Positions 45,717-54,383 of a DNA stretch of 64,000 nucleotides are shown here, one piece after another. The DNA lies in assembly GCA_900548355.1 (NCBI GenBank), contig URKR01000004.1, positions 75,777-139,776 on the forward strand, written 5' to 3'. Source of the stretch: an uncultured Oscillospiraceae bacterium. Its GTDB lineage: Bacteria; Bacillota; Clostridia; Oscillospirales; Ruminococcaceae. The notes beneath the pieces were generated by a model, which was given only the letters and a program-made list of their open reading frames with translations, did not search any database and was not told the DNA's origin. The position numbers were made by a program, and so were the translations under genes. Position 1 is the stretch's first letter. Every line of letters begins with the position of its first letter.

Positions 45717-46648
45717 GCCGGCGGGTTTTCATCGACGGTTCGGCCGGCACAACCGGGCTGCGGATCGCCGACCGGCTTGCCGCGCGGGAGGAGCTCGAAG
45801 TTATCACCCTGACCGGCGAAGCCCGCAAGGACCCGGCCGCCCGCGCCGCGGCGATCAACGGCTGCGAGCTTGCCTTCCTCTGTTTGCCCGATGCGGCCGC
45901 GCGGGAGATTGTGCCGCTGGTTGATCCCGCCGTCAAGCTGCTGGATACCTCGACGGCACACCGCACCGCACCCGGCTGGGTCTACGGCCTGCCCGAGCTG
46001 GGCCGGCGCGAAGCGATTGCGGGGGCCAACCGGGTTGCGGTGCCGGGCTGCCACGCCACCGGCTTCATCACGCTGGCGGCGCCGCTCGTCGCGGCCGGGC
46101 TGCTGCCGGCTTCGGCCCAGCTTTCCTGCACAAGCCTGACCGGCTACTCCGGCGGCGGCAAGAGCATGATTGCCGATTACGAAGCCGCCGACCGTCCCGC
46201 AGGGCTGGCCAGCTGCCGGCCGTATGCGCTGGCGCTGCACCACAAGCACCTGCCCGAGATGCAGGCTGTCTGCGGCCTTTCCGCCCCGCCGCTGTTTGTG
46301 CCGGTGCTCGGCGATTATTACTGCGGGATGCTGACGATGGTTCCGCTCTTCCCGGCCGAGTACGGCACATCCGTCCCGGCGATTGCCGCGGCGCTGGCCG
46401 ATGCTTATGCGGGCGAAGCGCTCATCCGCGTTCATCCGCTCGGCGAGATGCCGGCGGGCGCGGCGCTCGATGCAAACGCGCTGGCCGGGCGTGATTCCCT
46501 TGAAATCTTCTGCCTGCCCAGCCCTGACGGCGCGCAAGTACAGCTTATCAGCCTTTTCGACAATCTCGGCAAAGGTTCCTCCGGCGCCGCCGTACAGTGC
46601 ATGAACCTGATGCTGGGGCTGGAAGAGACCGAAGGGTTGGCGCTGTAA
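45713..46648 (+). CDS. argC: N-acetyl-gamma-glutamyl-phosphate reductase, type 2
   Basis: 311 residues, the short type 2 form. FIDGSAGTTGLRI nucleotide-binding start, LDTSTAHRTAPGWVYGLPEL, catalytic cysteine in AVPGCHATGFI, and GYSGGGKSM. Reduces N-acetylglutamyl phosphate. Coupled to argH; an AT-rich inverted repeat separates it from argJ. Confidence 0.95.
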
Positions 46649-46650
46649 AA

Positions 46651-46745
46651 AGTGAAAAATTAAAAATGAAGCGGTTTTTGAGGCGGCTTGGCCGCGCGAT
46701 CCACCACAATTTTTCATTTTTAATTCTTCATTTTTCATTCTATCA
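46651..46745. repeat. AT-rich imperfect inverted repeat between argC and argJ
   Basis: GTGAAAAATTAAAAATGAA at one end and TTCATTTTTAATTCTTCATT near the other, around a GC-rich centre. It would fold as a long hairpin in the mRNA; it resembles small non-coding insertion repeats rather than a terminator because no T-run follows. Confidence 0.6.
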
Positions 46746-46762
46746 GAAAAGAGGTTTCCATC

Positions 46763-47995
46763 ATGTCCTCTATGTTTCCCACCCTCCCCGGCGGCATCTG
46801 TGCGCCGCTGGGGTTCCGGGCGGCCGGCGTGCACTGCGGCATCCGGCGCAACCAGCAAAAGCTCGACCTGGCGCTGATTGCGGCCGATGTGCGCTGCGCC
46901 GGCGCGGCCTGCTACACCACAAACAAAGTCTACGGCGCGCCGATCACGGTTGACCGCGCCCACCTGGCCGACGGCTACGCCCGGGCCATCCTTGTCAACA
47001 GCGGCAACGCGAACACCTGCGCGCCGAACGGCCTCGCTTTGGCCGAGGAAACCTGCGCCCTCGCCGGGCAGGCGCTCGGCATCCCGGCCGAGGATGTGCT
47101 GCCCTCCTCCACCGGCGTGATCGGCCAGGCGATGTCGATCGAGCCGTTCGCGGCCGGCATCCCGGCGGCCGCCGCCAAGCTCGACCGCAGCCCGGCCGCA
47201 AGCCTCGACGCCGCCACCGCGATCATGACGACCGACACCCATCCCAAAGAGATCGCCGTTGAGTGTGCGCTCGGCGGCAAGACCTGCCGCATCGGCGCGA
47301 TCGCGAAGGGTTCCGGCATGATCCACCCGAACATGGCGACGATGCTGCTCTTCATCACAACCGACGCGGCCGCCGAACCGGCCGTGCTGCAGCAGGCGCT
47401 TTCGACCGTTGTGCCGGCTACCTTCAACCAGATTTCGGTGGACGGCGATACCTCGACGAACGACACCGTCCTGCTTCTCGCGAGCGGCCTGGCCGGCAAT
47501 GAGCCGCTTAAACCGGGGAGCGCCGACTACGATACCTTCGTCGCCGCGCTGACCCAGGTGGCCGAAGCGCTCTGCCGGGAGCTCGCCGGCGACGGCGAGG
47601 GCGCGACCAAGCTGCTGGAGTGCACCGTGACCGGCGCGCCCGACCTTGAAACCGCGCGCGCGGTCTCCAAAAGCGTGATCCATTCGACGCTGTTCAAGGC
47701 CGCGATGTTCGGCGAGGACGCCAACTGGGGCCGGGTGCTCTGCGCGATCGGCTACACGCCGGGGGATTTTGACATTTCCAAGACAGCGGTGCGGCTGTGC
47801 AGCGCGGCGGGCGAGGTGTTTGTGTGCGAAAACGCCGCCTACCACCCCTACAGCGAGGAGGAGGCCGCCAAAGTCTTGGCCGAACCCGTGATCGAGATCC
47901 TCGTTGACCTGGGCAGCGGCGACGCTTCGGCCAAGGCCTGGGGCTGCGATTTGACCTACGACTATGTGAAGATCAACGGCGACTACCGCACCTGA
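46763..47995 (+). CDS. argJ: Bifunctional ornithine acetyltransferase / N-acetylglutamate synthase
   Basis: 410 residues. PGGICAPLGFRAAGVHCGIR, VNSGNANTCAP, SSTGVIGQAM, TTDTHPKEIA and the self-cleavage site KGSGMIHPNMATMLLFITTD (nucleophilic Thr after Ala) are present. Recycles the acetyl group from acetylornithine to glutamate. No argA or argF is in the window, fitting a linear-cyclic pathway with argF elsewhere. Confidence 0.96.
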   Translation: MSSMFPTLPGGICAPLGFRAAGVHCGIRRNQQKLDLALIAADVRCAGAACYTTNKVYGAPITVDRAHLADGYARAILVNSGNANTCAPNGLALAEETCALAGQALGIPAEDVLPSSTGVIGQAMSIEPFAAGIPAAAAKLDRSPAASLDAATAIMTTDTHPKEIAVECALGGKTCRIGAIAKGSGMIHPNMATMLLFITTDAAAEPAVLQQALSTVVPATFNQISVDGDTSTNDTVLLLASGLAGNEPLKPGSADYDTFVAALTQVAEALCRELAGDGEGATKLLECTVTGAPDLETARAVSKSVIHSTLFKAAMFGEDANWGRVLCAIGYTPGDFDISKTAVRLCSAAGEVFVCENAAYHPYSEEEAAKVLAEPVIEILVDLGSGDASAKAWGCDLTYDYVKINGDYRT

Positions 47996-48017
47996 TCGGC
48001 AAAAGGGAAGGAAAACG

Positions 48018-48878
48018 ATGAAGAACGTCGAGATGGCGCAGCTTTTTTCCGAAGCGACGCCTTATATCCAGAAATACCACGGCAAAACCCTCGTCATCAA
48101 ATACGGCGGCAACGCAATGGTCAACGGCCAGCTCAAGCTCGCCGTTATGAACGACCTTGTCACCCTGACGCTGCTCGGCGTGCGGGTGGTTATGGTGCAC
48201 GGCGGCGGGCCGGCCATCAATGCGATGCTCAAAAAGCTCGGCATTGAATCCCGGTTTGTCAACGGCCTGCGCTACACCGACGCCGAGACGATGCGGGTTG
48301 TGCAGCAGGTGCTGGCCGGCCAGGTCAACAAAGACCTTGTCGCGCTGCTCAAGGGCCGCGGCGTCGGGCTTTGCGGCATGGACGGCAACACGATCAACTG
48401 CCGCCGCTATACCGAGGCCGACCTCGGCTTTGTGGGCGAGATCACCCACATCGACACCCGGCTGATCAACCGCCTGCTCGACGACCAGTTCATCCCGGTC
48501 ATCGCGACGGTCGGGATGGACGAGGAAAACGGCGTGCTCTACAACATCAACGCCGATACCGCCGCGGCCGCCATCGCGGTCGCATTGCAGGCCGAAAAGC
48601 TCGTGACAATGACCGATATCGCCGGCCTTTTGCGGGATAAGGACGACGAGAACACCCTGATCCCCGAGGTTGAACTTTCCGAAATCGAGGGCTACAAGCA
48701 GCAGGGCGTGATTTCCGGCGGGATGCTGCCCAAGATCGACGGCATGGCCGACGCGATCCGCCGCGGCGTGCACGAGGCGGTCATCATTGACGGCCGGGTG
48801 CCGCACAGCGTGCTGCTCGAGATGTTCTCCGACCGCGGGTCGGGCACGCTGTTTTACCAGAAGCAGAAACGCCGCTAA
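48018..48878 (+). CDS. argB: Acetylglutamate kinase
   Basis: 286 residues. KTLVIKYGGNAMVN, MVHGGGPAINAML, SRFVNGLRYTDAETM, GYKQQGVISGGMLPKID and HEAVIIDGRVPHSVLLE. The R/N residues of the arginine-feedback type N-terminal helix (AQLFSEATPYIQKYHGK) suggest feedback inhibition. The gap to argJ is 22 bases. Confidence 0.96.
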   Translation: MKNVEMAQLFSEATPYIQKYHGKTLVIKYGGNAMVNGQLKLAVMNDLVTLTLLGVRVVMVHGGGPAINAMLKKLGIESRFVNGLRYTDAETMRVVQQVLAGQVNKDLVALLKGRGVGLCGMDGNTINCRRYTEADLGFVGEITHIDTRLINRLLDDQFIPVIATVGMDEENGVLYNINADTAAAAIAVALQAEKLVTMTDIAGLLRDKDDENTLIPEVELSEIEGYKQQGVISGGMLPKIDGMADAIRRGVHEAVIIDGRVPHSVLLEMFSDRGSGTLFYQKQKRR

Positions 48879-48904
48879 CCCGGCATTGCAAGGAGGGTTT
48901 CCCC

Positions 48905-50086
48905 ATGAATCGGGAAAAAGTCATCACGCGGGACGACGACTATGTCCTGCATACCTACGCCCGCAGCCCGCTTGTGATCGAGCGGGGCGAGGGGCTCATC
49001 GCCCGCGATGCCGGCGGCAAAGCCTATCTTGACTTTACCTCCGGCATCGGGGTCAACTCGCTCGGCTTCGCCCACCCGGCCTGGCTGCAAGCCGTAACCG
49101 AGCAGGCCGGCATGGTGCAGCACACCTCAAACCTCTACTATACCGCCCCCTGCGGGCGACTGGCCAAGCGGCTTTGTGCCCGCACCGGGTTCGACAAGGT
49201 GTTTTTCGGCAATTCGGGAGCCGAAGCGAACGAGGGCGCGATCAAGTTTGCACGCAAATACAGCGTTGACCACTACGGCGAGGGCCGCAGCCGGGTTGTC
49301 ACGCTGCAAAATTCCTTCCACGGCCGGACGCTTGCCACCCTGACTGCAACCGGGCAGGATGCCTTCCACCACGATTTCGGCCCCTTCCCCGAAGATTTCG
49401 TCTATGTGCCGGCCGGCGACCTCGACGCGCTGGCCGCCGCGGCCGGGGACGGCCGCACCTGCGCCGTCATGATGGAGCTTGTGCAGGGCGAAGGCGGGGT
49501 CATTGCACTTGAACCGGATTATGTGCATAAAGTGGCTGAGTTCTGCGCCGCGCGGGACATTCTGCTGATTGTGGACGAAGTACAAACCGGTGTCGGCCGC
49601 ACCGGCACCTTCCTGGCCTGTGAAAATTACCACTTGCAGCCCGATATCGTCACGCTGGCCAAGGGCCTGGGCGGCGGGCTGCCGATCGGCACGGTGCTTG
49701 TGCACGAGAAGGTCGCAGCCTGCATGGGCCCCAGCAGCCACGGTTCGACCTTCGGCGGCAACCCGGTTGCCTGCGCCGGTGCCTGCGCCGTCGTCGATAC
49801 GATGGACGAGGAATTTCTGCACAATGTGCAGGACTGCGCGGCCGCGCTCTGGGCGGCTTTGCGCGGGCTTCCGCACGTTGTCGGGGTGACGGGACTTGGG
49901 CTGATGATCGGCATCCAGTTTGAGCCGTCCGTCCGCGCGGCCGAGGTGCGCGCCGCCTGCGAGCGCCGCGGCCTGCTGGTGCTGACCGCCAAAGACCGCC
50001 TGCGCCTGCTGCCGCCCTTGATCCTGACCCGGGATGATGTTGCCAAGGCAGTCGCAATCCTGCGGAAAGTTTTGGAGAACGTTTGA
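48905..50086 (+). CDS. argD: Acetylornithine aminotransferase
   Basis: 393 residues; AAGGAGGG precedes the ATG. Class III PLP transaminase: FFGNSGAEANEGAIK, SFHGRTLATL, VDEVQTGVGRTG and the PLP lysine in TLAKGLGGGLPIG. Last gene of the arginine operon; a repeat-type terminator begins at its stop codon. Confidence 0.96.
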   Translation: MNREKVITRDDDYVLHTYARSPLVIERGEGLIARDAGGKAYLDFTSGIGVNSLGFAHPAWLQAVTEQAGMVQHTSNLYYTAPCGRLAKRLCARTGFDKVFFGNSGAEANEGAIKFARKYSVDHYGEGRSRVVTLQNSFHGRTLATLTATGQDAFHHDFGPFPEDFVYVPAGDLDALAAAAGDGRTCAVMMELVQGEGGVIALEPDYVHKVAEFCAARDILLIVDEVQTGVGRTGTFLACENYHLQPDIVTLAKGLGGGLPIGTVLVHEKVAACMGPSSHGSTFGGNPVACAGACAVVDTMDEEFLHNVQDCAAALWAALRGLPHVVGVTGLGLMIGIQFEPSVRAAEVRAACERRGLLVLTAKDRLRLLPPLILTRDDVAKAVAILRKVLENV

Positions 50087-50125
50087 GTTGGAGTTTAGAT
50101 AAAGTGTGCCTTCGGCACGGTTTTA
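50083..50125 (+). repeat. GTGCC-TTCG-GGCAC repeat/terminator after argD
   Basis: GAGTTTAGAT, a UUCG-capped stem GTGCCTTCGGCAC and GGTTTT. The same unit lies immediately after two other genes (52880-52917 and 55690-55732), in the orientation of those genes. Confidence 0.7.
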
Positions 50126-50222
50126 GATTATAATACAGGAAAAAGCCGCAGCCTTCCCGTTTGAACTGCACCCCATTTGTTAGACAGTATGGTATACTGT
50201 ATAATAAGTGGGGTGATTTATT

Positions 50223-50549
50223 ATGCCAAAAGGGATACCCAACAAACGGTACACGCCAGAATTCAAGCAAATGGTAGTAGAAACGATGAGAGAGGAACAC
50301 CTCAGCGTTCGAGAAGCAATGCGAAGGTTTGAAATTAGCGACCATGGCATCATCGAACGCTGGGAGCGAATCTATCTGGAGGAAGGGCCAGAAGGATTGG
50401 CGTTAGAACGGCGAGGGCGGAAACGTACTGATCTGCCAGCAAAGTTGCCTAAGAAGATTGAGGAGGATCTGATTGCAGAGAACCAACGGCTGCGTGCGGA
50501 GAACGATTACCTAAAAAATCTGCAAGCCTTGGTTTTGGAGAAACTATGA
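50223..50549 (+). pseudogene. IS3-family transposase orfA (orphan, 3' end replaced)
   Basis: 108 residues: helix-turn-helix RYTPEFKQMVVETMREEHLS, REAMRRFEISDHGIIERWE and a leucine-zipper part ENQRLRAENDYLKNLQALV. orfB with the DDE domain is missing; the frame stops at LEKL exactly where the XRE gene begins (ATG overlaps). The IS is thus truncated and its upstream promoter (TATACTG near 50190) may now drive the XRE gene. Confidence 0.8.
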
Positions 50550-50809
50550 AAAACAGAATAAAAGAATTGCGAGAACAGCGAGGGCTGACGCAAGAGCAAT
50601 TAGGAGAACTGGTTGGAGCTTCAAGGCAGGCGATAAATGCCATAGAAACAGAAAAATTTGAACCATCTATCTGGCTTGCATATGATATTTCTAAAGTATT
50701 TGAGTGTGCCATTGAGGAGGTATTTTTATTTGATGTAAGTCCTAGAAAATCAAGAGCTGACAGCAGCAGACAGGAGGTAAAAAGTGGCAACAAGATTTCT
50801 TCGTTATGA
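50546..50809 (+). CDS. XRE-family transcriptional regulator
   Basis: 87 residues. Cro/cI helix-turn-helix KNRIKELREQRGLTQEQLGE, LVGASRQAINAIETEKFEPS and YDISKVFECAIEEVFLF, as in the short YozG-like regulators. The last ~20 residues overlap the start of the deformylase gene. Low GC, foreign island. Confidence 0.85.
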   Translation: MKNRIKELREQRGLTQEQLGELVGASRQAINAIETEKFEPSIWLAYDISKVFECAIEEVFLFDVSPRKSRADSSRQEVKSGNKISSL

Positions 50810-51241
50810 CAGCGACCCTATATTAAGAAAAAATGTAAAGCTGTCCTAAAAGTTGATGATAAAACCAGGCAGCTCTTAGATGATATGCTTGATACATTAC
50901 ATGAAACAGAAAATGGAGCTGCACTGGCAGCAAATCAGGTTGGCGTTTTGAAACGGTTGGTTCTCATTGATTTTAACGATACACGATTAAAACTTGTAAA
51001 TCCGAAAATGATAAGCCAAAGCGGTGTGCAGGAATGTGTTGAGGGATGCCTTAGTTTCCCGAACCGTTTTGTAAAAACAATTCGTCCACAAAAGGTCACG
51101 ATTCAGGCACTCAATGAATATGGAGAGGAAATTATAGTTGACGGAGAAGATGAAATGGCAAAATGCTTCTGCCATGAGCTGGAACATCTGGACGGTATGA
51201 TTTTTTTAGATAAAGCGATTGAAGAACTTTCTGCTTTGTAG
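50784..51241 (+). pseudogene. def: Peptide deformylase-like gene with frameshift
   Basis: Starting at GTG 50784 (AGGAGG upstream) the frame reads ATRFLRYDSDPILRK and then shifts at a six-A tract near 50828-50834; one more A would restore KCKAVLKVDDKTRQLLDD and the rest. The remaining frame has all three metal motifs: GAALAANQVG, EGCLSFP and HELEHLDG. So a single-base deletion, or a sequencing error in a homopolymer, separates start and body. If real, an internal ATG at 50885 would give a protein lacking the first 33 residues. Confidence 0.8.
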
Positions 51242-51284
51242 TGCAAATTGATAGATGCCGTTTCGGAAAAAGAAAAGGAGTTTT

Positions 51285-52469
51285 ATGAGCAAAGTTATTA
51301 TGATGTGCGGCGTATGTGGTTCTGGAAAGACTACTTACGCCAAGAAAAAAGAACAGGAAGGATATATCAGACTTTCCATTGATGAAGAAATGTGGAAACT
51401 TTATGGAAGAAAGGGAATTGATTATCCGGAAGAACAATATGAAAAATTGTCAGAGCAGGTGGAGGCTGCGCTTCAAAAAAAGCTGCTGTCCCTGATTCAG
51501 CAGGGAAAAGACGTTGTGATTGATTTTAGTTTCTGGAGTAAGGAAAATCGGAATTTTTATAAAGAGCTGATCCAAAAAGCAGGCGCTGAAACGGAACTTG
51601 TCTATATGAAAGCCAGTAAGGAGCTTTTGCAAAAAAGACTATATAAAAGAAATCAGGTCTTAAATGCCAATTCGCCGTTTGTGATAACAGATGAAATATT
51701 GGAACATCATTATCACGCATTTCAGGAGCCATGCGGCGAAGGAGAAAAAGTAATTTTGCAGAAAGAGGATATTATACAGTATTCAAAAGAAGAAAGTAAA
51801 GCAATCTGGAATCAGAACGCTGAATTTTGGGATTGTGCAATGGGGGATGAATCAAATGATTTTCACAGAGAAGTTGTCCGTCCAAAAGTAACAGAGCTTC
51901 TAAATCCTGATCCAACAGATTATATTTTAGATATTGCCTGTGGAAATGGAAATTATTCTGCATATCTTGCAGAAAAAGCTGTCTCTGTTTTGGCTTTTGA
52001 TTATAGTGAGAAAATGGTGGAACTGGCAAAAAAGCGCCAAAAACGGCATGCTGATCACATTGAGTTTTGTGTAGCAGACGCTACGAATGAAACAAGTCTG
52101 ATGGCATTAAAAAGAAATAAGCCGTTTACAAAAGCAGTCTCAAACATGGCGGTCATGGATATTACAGACATTAAGCCGCTTTTTACCTCTGTTTATAAAT
52201 TGCTTGAGGATAACGGAGTATTTGTATTTGCGACACAGCACCCCTGTTTTGTAACGCTTACAGAAAAATATATGACGCCGCACAGCTATTACGATATTGC
52301 GATTGAAGGACAGCCACAAAAACAATGTTATTATCATCGTTCTTTACAGGATATTTTTAATCTGTGTTTTGATACTGGTTTTGTCATAGACGGATTTTAC
52401 GAAGAATGCTATTTTAATAAAGAAATCCCGGATATTATCATTGTCAGAGCCATAAAAATTGAGAGGTAG
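51285..52469 (+). CDS. P-loop kinase fused to a SAM-dependent methyltransferase
   Basis: 394 residues from the ATG at 51285 (AAAGGAG upstream). Residues 1-165: AAA-type small kinase with Walker A GVCGSGKTT (9-17), VVIDFSFWSKENR and a lid KRLYKRNQVLN, as in aminoglycoside- or nucleotide-phosphorylating stand-alone proteins. Residues 170-394: class I methyltransferase (WNQNAEFWDCAMGDESNDFH; SAM motif ILDIACGNGNY about 214-224; VLAFDYSEKMVELA). Both domains are usually separate genes; no stop or loose linker is seen (EDIIQYSKEESKAIWNQ). Natural fusion or an in-frame deletion product in a decaying island. Confidence 0.8.
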   Translation: MSKVIMMCGVCGSGKTTYAKKKEQEGYIRLSIDEEMWKLYGRKGIDYPEEQYEKLSEQVEAALQKKLLSLIQQGKDVVIDFSFWSKENRNFYKELIQKAGAETELVYMKASKELLQKRLYKRNQVLNANSPFVITDEILEHHYHAFQEPCGEGEKVILQKEDIIQYSKEESKAIWNQNAEFWDCAMGDESNDFHREVVRPKVTELLNPDPTDYILDIACGNGNYSAYLAEKAVSVLAFDYSEKMVELAKKRQKRHADHIEFCVADATNETSLMALKRNKPFTKAVSNMAVMDITDIKPLFTSVYKLLEDNGVFVFATQHPCFVTLTEKYMTPHSYYDIAIEGQPQKQCYYHRSLQDIFNLCFDTGFVIDGFYEECYFNKEIPDIIIVRAIKIER

Positions 52470-52528
52470 ATAGTAGATTTGCCATTTCCTGTAATTGTAA
52501 AAAGCTTAAAACTATGTAGGTATCTATT

Positions 52529-52660
52529 TTGATTATAAGACAAGAAAGACCAGAAGATTATGATACGGTATATCATGTTGTAAAAGAAGCATTTGAAAAT
52601 GCTGAATATACAGATGGAAATGAACAGAACTTAGTTGCTGCGTTAAGAAAAAGCAAATAG
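52529..52660 (+). pseudogene. GNAT N-terminal fragment
   Basis: TTG at 52529; 43 codons IIRQERPEDYDTVYHVVKEA, FENAEYTDGNEQNLVAALRK then stop. It matches the first third of GNAT acetyltransferases; the acetyl-CoA site is missing. Confidence 0.65.
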
Positions 52661-52799
52661 ATGAATAAAGGTAGAATTATTGTAATCACAGGTTCGCCGG
52701 GAACAGGGAAAACTACAACGGCATGAATTAAATGTTATAGATACAACTGCGCACTCAATCAAAGATACTGTTTCAGCAGTAAAAGAAAAAATCGTAAGC
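52661..52799 (+). pseudogene. P-loop nucleoside-kinase-like fragments
   Basis: MNKGRIIVITGSPGTGKTTT from ATG 52661 then a stop at 52724; directly after, in another frame, HELNVIDTTAHSIKDTVSAV, which looks like the C-terminal end of the same kind of kinase. The body has been deleted. Confidence 0.6.
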
Positions 52800-52826
52800 G
52801 GTACGGCATTGCTCGCCCACGGACGT

Positions 52827-52917
52827 TCGCCCCACCGCAAGGTTCCCCCGGGCGGGATAAGTCCCGCCCCTACGCTATCATTCCAAAACCGTGCCGAAGG
52901 CACACCACATCCAAACT
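52827..52917. repeat. Composite repeat: half GTAGGGGC unit plus GTGCC-TTCG-GGCAC unit
   Basis: On the minus strand, the TetR stop is followed by TAGAGTTTGGATGTG, the stem GTGCCTTCGGCAC, GGTTTT, and then GTAGGGGCGGGACTTATCC. The same order (terminator unit, then GTAGGG unit) follows the lipoprotein gene at 55735. Confidence 0.65.
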
Positions 52918-53442
52918 CTAAAAATTCCCCTCCAGCGCGCAGAGGATCTCTCCCATCCGGGCCGGGGATTCTTTGTAGCCGCGCAGGATCCAGGCGTTCA
53001 CGACGCCGTAGAGCGCGTAGGCGGTCTCGTTGCTTTTGTAGTAGGCGATGACGTCCTCCTCCTGCTTTTCGGGGCGCAGAATTTGTAAATAGACGTCCAG
53101 AATCACCTGCTGATGCCCCACGCGGTAGAGCAGGTCGTTGATCTGCCGGATCGAGAGGCAGAACTCAAAAAACAGCCGTATCGCCGTCCGGGCGTCGTCG
53201 TTCGCCTGGAAATCCTGAATGTTGTGATCCTGGGCGAAGCGGTTCCACAGCTGCTGGATCTTAAAGACGAGCACCTCGTCCTTTGTCTTGAAATACCGGA
53301 AATACGTAGACCGCCCCACGTCCGCGCGGGCGGTCATCTCCTCAATGCTGATCTTCTCGATCGGCTTTTCCTGCATGAGTTCCAAAAGCGCCGTACCCAT
53401 GCATTCCTTCAGGTATTCGGTCGTCGCCGTCGTCCTGCGCAT
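52918..53442 (-). CDS. TetR-family transcriptional regulator
   Basis: 174 residues from the ATG at 53442 (GGGAGG upstream). N-terminal HTH: ALLELMQEKPIEKISIEEMT, ARADVGRSTYFRYFKTKDEV. C-terminal TetR_C-like ligand domain (FFEFCLSIRQINDLLYRVG). No obvious target operon adjacent other than pgsA, divergent 218 bases away. Confidence 0.88.
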   Translation of the reverse strand: MRRTTATTEYLKECMGTALLELMQEKPIEKISIEEMTARADVGRSTYFRYFKTKDEVLVFKIQQLWNRFAQDHNIQDFQANDDARTAIRLFFEFCLSIRQINDLLYRVGHQQVILDVYLQILRPEKQEEDVIAYYKSNETAYALYGVVNAWILRGYKESPARMGEILCALEGNF

Positions 53443-53659
53443 CGTCTGCCTCCCATTGTGTCCCAAAGCGGGACGAAGGCGGGCCGGCCGTTTCTCTGGT
53501 ACGGAACCGGCCGCATCGTCCCAGTTTTCTGTTCTCTCTTGATTTTTGCGGCGCATATGGTATATTAGTTTCTATGATACGAAAGTTTCTTTTATATTAT
53601 CATCTCTCGCCGGCGCTGTCAAGCCGCGCCGCCATCCCCCTTGCGAAGGAGAACTTGCC

Positions 53660-54223
53660 ATGTCGGCAGAAACCACACAGAACACCCACCGCATTTTTAC
53701 CATTCCCAACCTGCTTTCGTTTTTCCGCATCTGCCTGATCCCCGTGATCGTCTGGCTGTATGTCTTTCGCGGGGATTTTTTGGCGACGACGCTGGTCTTG
53801 CTGTTGTCCGGCCTGACCGACGTCGTTGACGGCATCATCGCCCGCCGGTTCGGGATGGTCAGCGACCTGGGCAAAATCCTTGACCCGGTCGCCGACAAGC
53901 TGACACAGGGCGTCGTGCTGATCTGCCTGCTTGTGCGCTTTCCCCACATCGGCCTGCTGCTGGCCCTCTTCATCGTCAAGGAGGCTTTCGCCGCCGTGAC
54001 CGGGCTGTGGGGCATCCGCCGGGCCAGGGTGGTCAAAGGGGCCGAGTGGCATGGCAAGCTGACGACGGTCGCGATCTACACGATGATCCTCGTTCACCTG
54101 GTCTGGGCCGATATCCCGCCGGCCGTCTCCACCATTCTGGTCGGCGTCTGCATGGGGATTATGCTGATGTCACTGGTGCTCTACGCAATCCGCAACATCA
54201 AGATGATCCGCGGCAAATCCTGA
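53660..54223 (+). CDS. pgsA: CDP-diacylglycerol-glycerol-3-phosphate 3-phosphatidyltransferase-like
   Basis: 187 residues from the ATG at 53660 (GAAGGAG upstream). CDP-alcohol phosphatidyltransferase motif is complete: D-V-V-D-G-I-I-A-R ... LGKILDPVADK. Four to five membrane segments. Makes phosphatidylglycerophosphate for phosphatidylglycerol, the lipid donor of LtaS-type enzymes such as the one at 35826. A paralogous role (cardiolipin synthase-like) cannot be excluded. Confidence 0.85.
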   Translation: MSAETTQNTHRIFTIPNLLSFFRICLIPVIVWLYVFRGDFLATTLVLLLSGLTDVVDGIIARRFGMVSDLGKILDPVADKLTQGVVLICLLVRFPHIGLLLALFIVKEAFAAVTGLWGIRRARVVKGAEWHGKLTTVAIYTMILVHLVWADIPPAVSTILVGVCMGIMLMSLVLYAIRNIKMIRGKS

Positions 54224-54383
54224 GCCTGCGATATCCTTGAAAAATCCCCTGAAAGTGTTATTGTATGGACACGCTTTTCATCCTGGTCGCCCTGGATGAA
54301 AACCACCTGCCCCATCTGCAGGTGCTGCCGATCACGCGGCCGGCCGGGGATCTGAACAGGAACGCCGCCCAAGGAGGTCCACA

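Noticed and set aside
54265..54383. Small frame upstream of the AI-2E transporter
   Set aside because: No ribosome site, overlaps the start of the real gene in another frame, no recognisable feature.
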